64,000 nucleotides of DNA from Druceiella hillmani (taxonomy: Eukaryota; Arthropoda; Insecta; Lepidoptera; Hepialidae). Positions within the stretch are counted from its first letter, which is position 1, and each line of letters begins with the position of its first letter. The DNA is taken from positions 708,501 to 772,500 of the forward strand of contig JAYKKI010000134.1 of NCBI GenBank assembly GCA_039881145.1, given 5' to 3'. The position numbers were made by a program, and so were the translations under genes. This document shows positions 62,309 through 64,000 of this stretch, piece by piece. The notes under the pieces were generated by a model. It was not told where the DNA came from. It did not search any database and saw only the letters and a list, made by a program, of their open reading frames with translations.

Positions 62309-63614
62309 AACCCCTAGAGACTAACGTAAATACATTTATATATGTGTGACTGCGTGTATGTGGGTACAGTTAAAAATTGAAGTATGAGTAATAATGAGTA
62401 ATAGACTCTGTCTAAATCCTAATCTACCTAACCTACCTAATCTAATGTCTACTGTCCTAATCTCAAAAGGAAAAAGATCTTTTTAATACCCTTTTAAGAC
62501 TACTTCAGTGTTTGTCCAACTGTTCGTCACAGTCGTTTTAATCTGAAACGTAGAAACTTGAAATTTGAAATAGTAATAAAATATATTAGCACGTACTTAT
62601 CTCGAAAAAGATTCATGTAGAAATTTATTATATAGTTTGAAAGAACTAATGGATCCAAAATGTTTCTTCATAACTTTAGCTATCATATTTTCATAGATAT
62701 GTCGAAGAACATGAAAACAGCTTCTCCTCCCCTCCCCTCCCCTATTTTCGAAATCATTCAACCTAAAATTAAAAAGAAAATATAATTTTTAGACACCCAC
62801 GCAAAGGTTGTAGGAAAAGTGCAGCTGTGACTTAGATGTGATAATTAATTTTATATTTATATTTCTTCATACTTATAGTCATTTTTTTTTTCAGAAACAG
62901 TGTGACGTAAAAAATAAGAATATAGCATAATAATATATCTTTTTAACAATGTATTTTACATTTGCAAAATATTTTTAATAATAGTACATTAATTTAAAAT
63001 ATATATTACATATTTAAAAATATGTTCAAAAAAAACTATGAAATAATAGGTCTCTTTATAATTACCCTCCATTCTCTGGAACCATTCAGTTAACCATCAT
63101 AAAAAACAGGGTTGAAAAAAATCTAAATAGAAAAACTATAGTCATTATCATAAATCTAATAAATTATAAAATATGCACCGTGTACTTTACCTACAAAAGA
63201 TATAGCAGGCAGTATATTCATGTTACGATAAATTATTATATGTAAATATCTTAACAGAAGTAATAGGTATTCTTAATTATATATAAGTACCTAAATATGC
63301 ACGGAATTCTGGTACTGAAAGTTCTATTTATGTTCAACAGGCGTTTCTCACATATTTATCTGTTTTGTCAATATGCAAAAAAATATAGCAAAGAAACAAC
63401 ACCCAGCCATGAAATTATTTTCGTAAAAAGCTTTAATTACATTTGTATAATAGGCTATGATATATCTTCATCGTTCTAAGCAATAAAATTGAGAGGGAAA
63501 AATCTATACCAAAATATGTCAAATAAAAAGTATCAAAGTAACACTTCGATAAATTTTACGCTAATTAATACAATAGATATCTAGATTATATCAATTATTT
63601 TCTCCCTTCATATC
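62308..63614. other. AT-rich non-coding stretch retained from the ancestral unit
   Basis: No gene is seen. The left part matches B (42530-42790) and was lost from A. The right part matches A 15570-16429 and was lost from B. It includes 'acctaacctacctaatc' at 62430-62446 and a C-rich run at 62724-62743. Confidence 0.5.
62724..62743 (-). repeat. CCCCT repeat; G-quadruplex-prone on the minus strand
   Basis: The plus strand reads ctcctcccctcccctcccct. The minus strand therefore has three GGGG runs and a GG run split by single A bases, which fits a G-quadruplex. It stands out in such AT-rich DNA and has no counterpart in the A or B copies, where this stretch is deleted. Confidence 0.6.
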
Positions 63615-63795
63615 ATGTTTGCTGTTGACTGTCAAGCGGCAATGCAAATCAGAAATATACAAGCTAAAGTGTACTTCGCTTACCGCCTCTATTTGCCAAA
63701 GCTCCTACCGACTCACTTCCAGTCGACCGCGATATTAATACTCGTTATTACCGTTAGAATTTCCACTAAAGTTTTCACTTTTCTCTTCAATTGAT
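63615..63795. promoter_or_regulatory. Conserved island 7, unit C copy
   Basis: Counterpart of A 16430-16600. A 12-base difference relative to A ('tacaagctaaag' region, about 63658-63670) lies just before the constant 'cttcgcttaccgcctctatt'. Confidence 0.4.
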
Positions 63796-64000
63796 TGCGC
63801 AATTTAATTAAGTAGGTACTTTGGTAATTACTGAGGTAGGGTTCCTAATTCATTATGAAAATAGTTCATATGCAGTTGATTCGATTACGAAAATGATTTA
63901 TGTTTATATTAGTGACGCACCTCTAAGACTAATATGAACGTATAAACGTAAATGGTATTTCTATTAAACTATTTGCACACAATACTACTGTTTTTCATTA
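63796..64000. other. AT-rich non-coding end of window
   Basis: No gene is seen; close match to A 16600-16800. The array continues past the window edge. Confidence 0.5.

Noticed and set aside
62425..62450. 'acctaacctacctaatc' as a possible telomeric TTAGG-type repeat
   Set aside because: Only two or three imperfect copies with uneven spacing; no array.

Overview
This window has no tRNA, rRNA or intact protein-coding gene that I can recognise. It is AT-rich (roughly 70% by eye), packed with (TA)n and (TG)n microsatellites, and carries degenerate copies of three eukaryotic transposon classes: a non-LTR retrotransposon (LINE), a Penelope-like element and a Tc1/mariner-type DNA transposon with a DUF4817-like N-terminal domain. 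That combination points to an animal nuclear genome, most likely an arthropod and probably an insect. This is inference from element families and base composition; the species cannot be named.

The main architecture is a very large, old tandem duplication. Three copies of one mostly non-coding unit follow each other head to tail on the same strand: unit A (about 1-29690), unit B (about 29690-50640) and unit C (about 50640 to the window end, incomplete). The phase of the boundaries is arbitrary because the window cuts the array. Anchors in order (A/B/C): 175/30863/50790; 4725/33080/53790; 6660/34960/55590; 9880/38830/56590; 12600/40010/58905; 14160/41140/60750; 15190/42180/61760; 16440/42795/63625. 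Further anchors with only A and B in the window are 18260/45365, 23750/46210, 25400/46660 and 27590/48600. A and C look clearly more alike than either is to the intervening B, and they share small rearrangements that B lacks. The array may therefore be a dimer repeat with a period near 50.6 kb.

Each unit has its own later changes. A carries a LINE (1715-3550), a roughly 2.1 kb segment absent from B and mostly absent from C (7500-9660), a seven-copy 111-bp minisatellite (10423-11195) that is single-copy in B and C, and a Penelope complex (19071-23676) with a 14-bp target-site duplication. B carries a second LINE fragment (29704-30700), a 706-bp tandem duplication (34963-36374), a mariner-type relic with about 200-bp terminal inverted repeats (36655-38545) and an unclassified 0.7-kb insertion (43000-43727). 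C carries a near-perfect palindrome (51639-51942) with a TA-rich centre and a 2.4-kb deletion relative to A.

Seven islands of about 100-375 bp keep higher similarity among the copies than the surrounding AT-rich DNA. Two of them hold TATA-box-like sequences at the same place in all three copies. Open reading frames in these islands are broken by indels or stops in one or more copies, so regulatory or non-coding RNA roles are likelier than protein coding. The rest of the window is AT-rich DNA that I can describe only by its alignment to the other copies.
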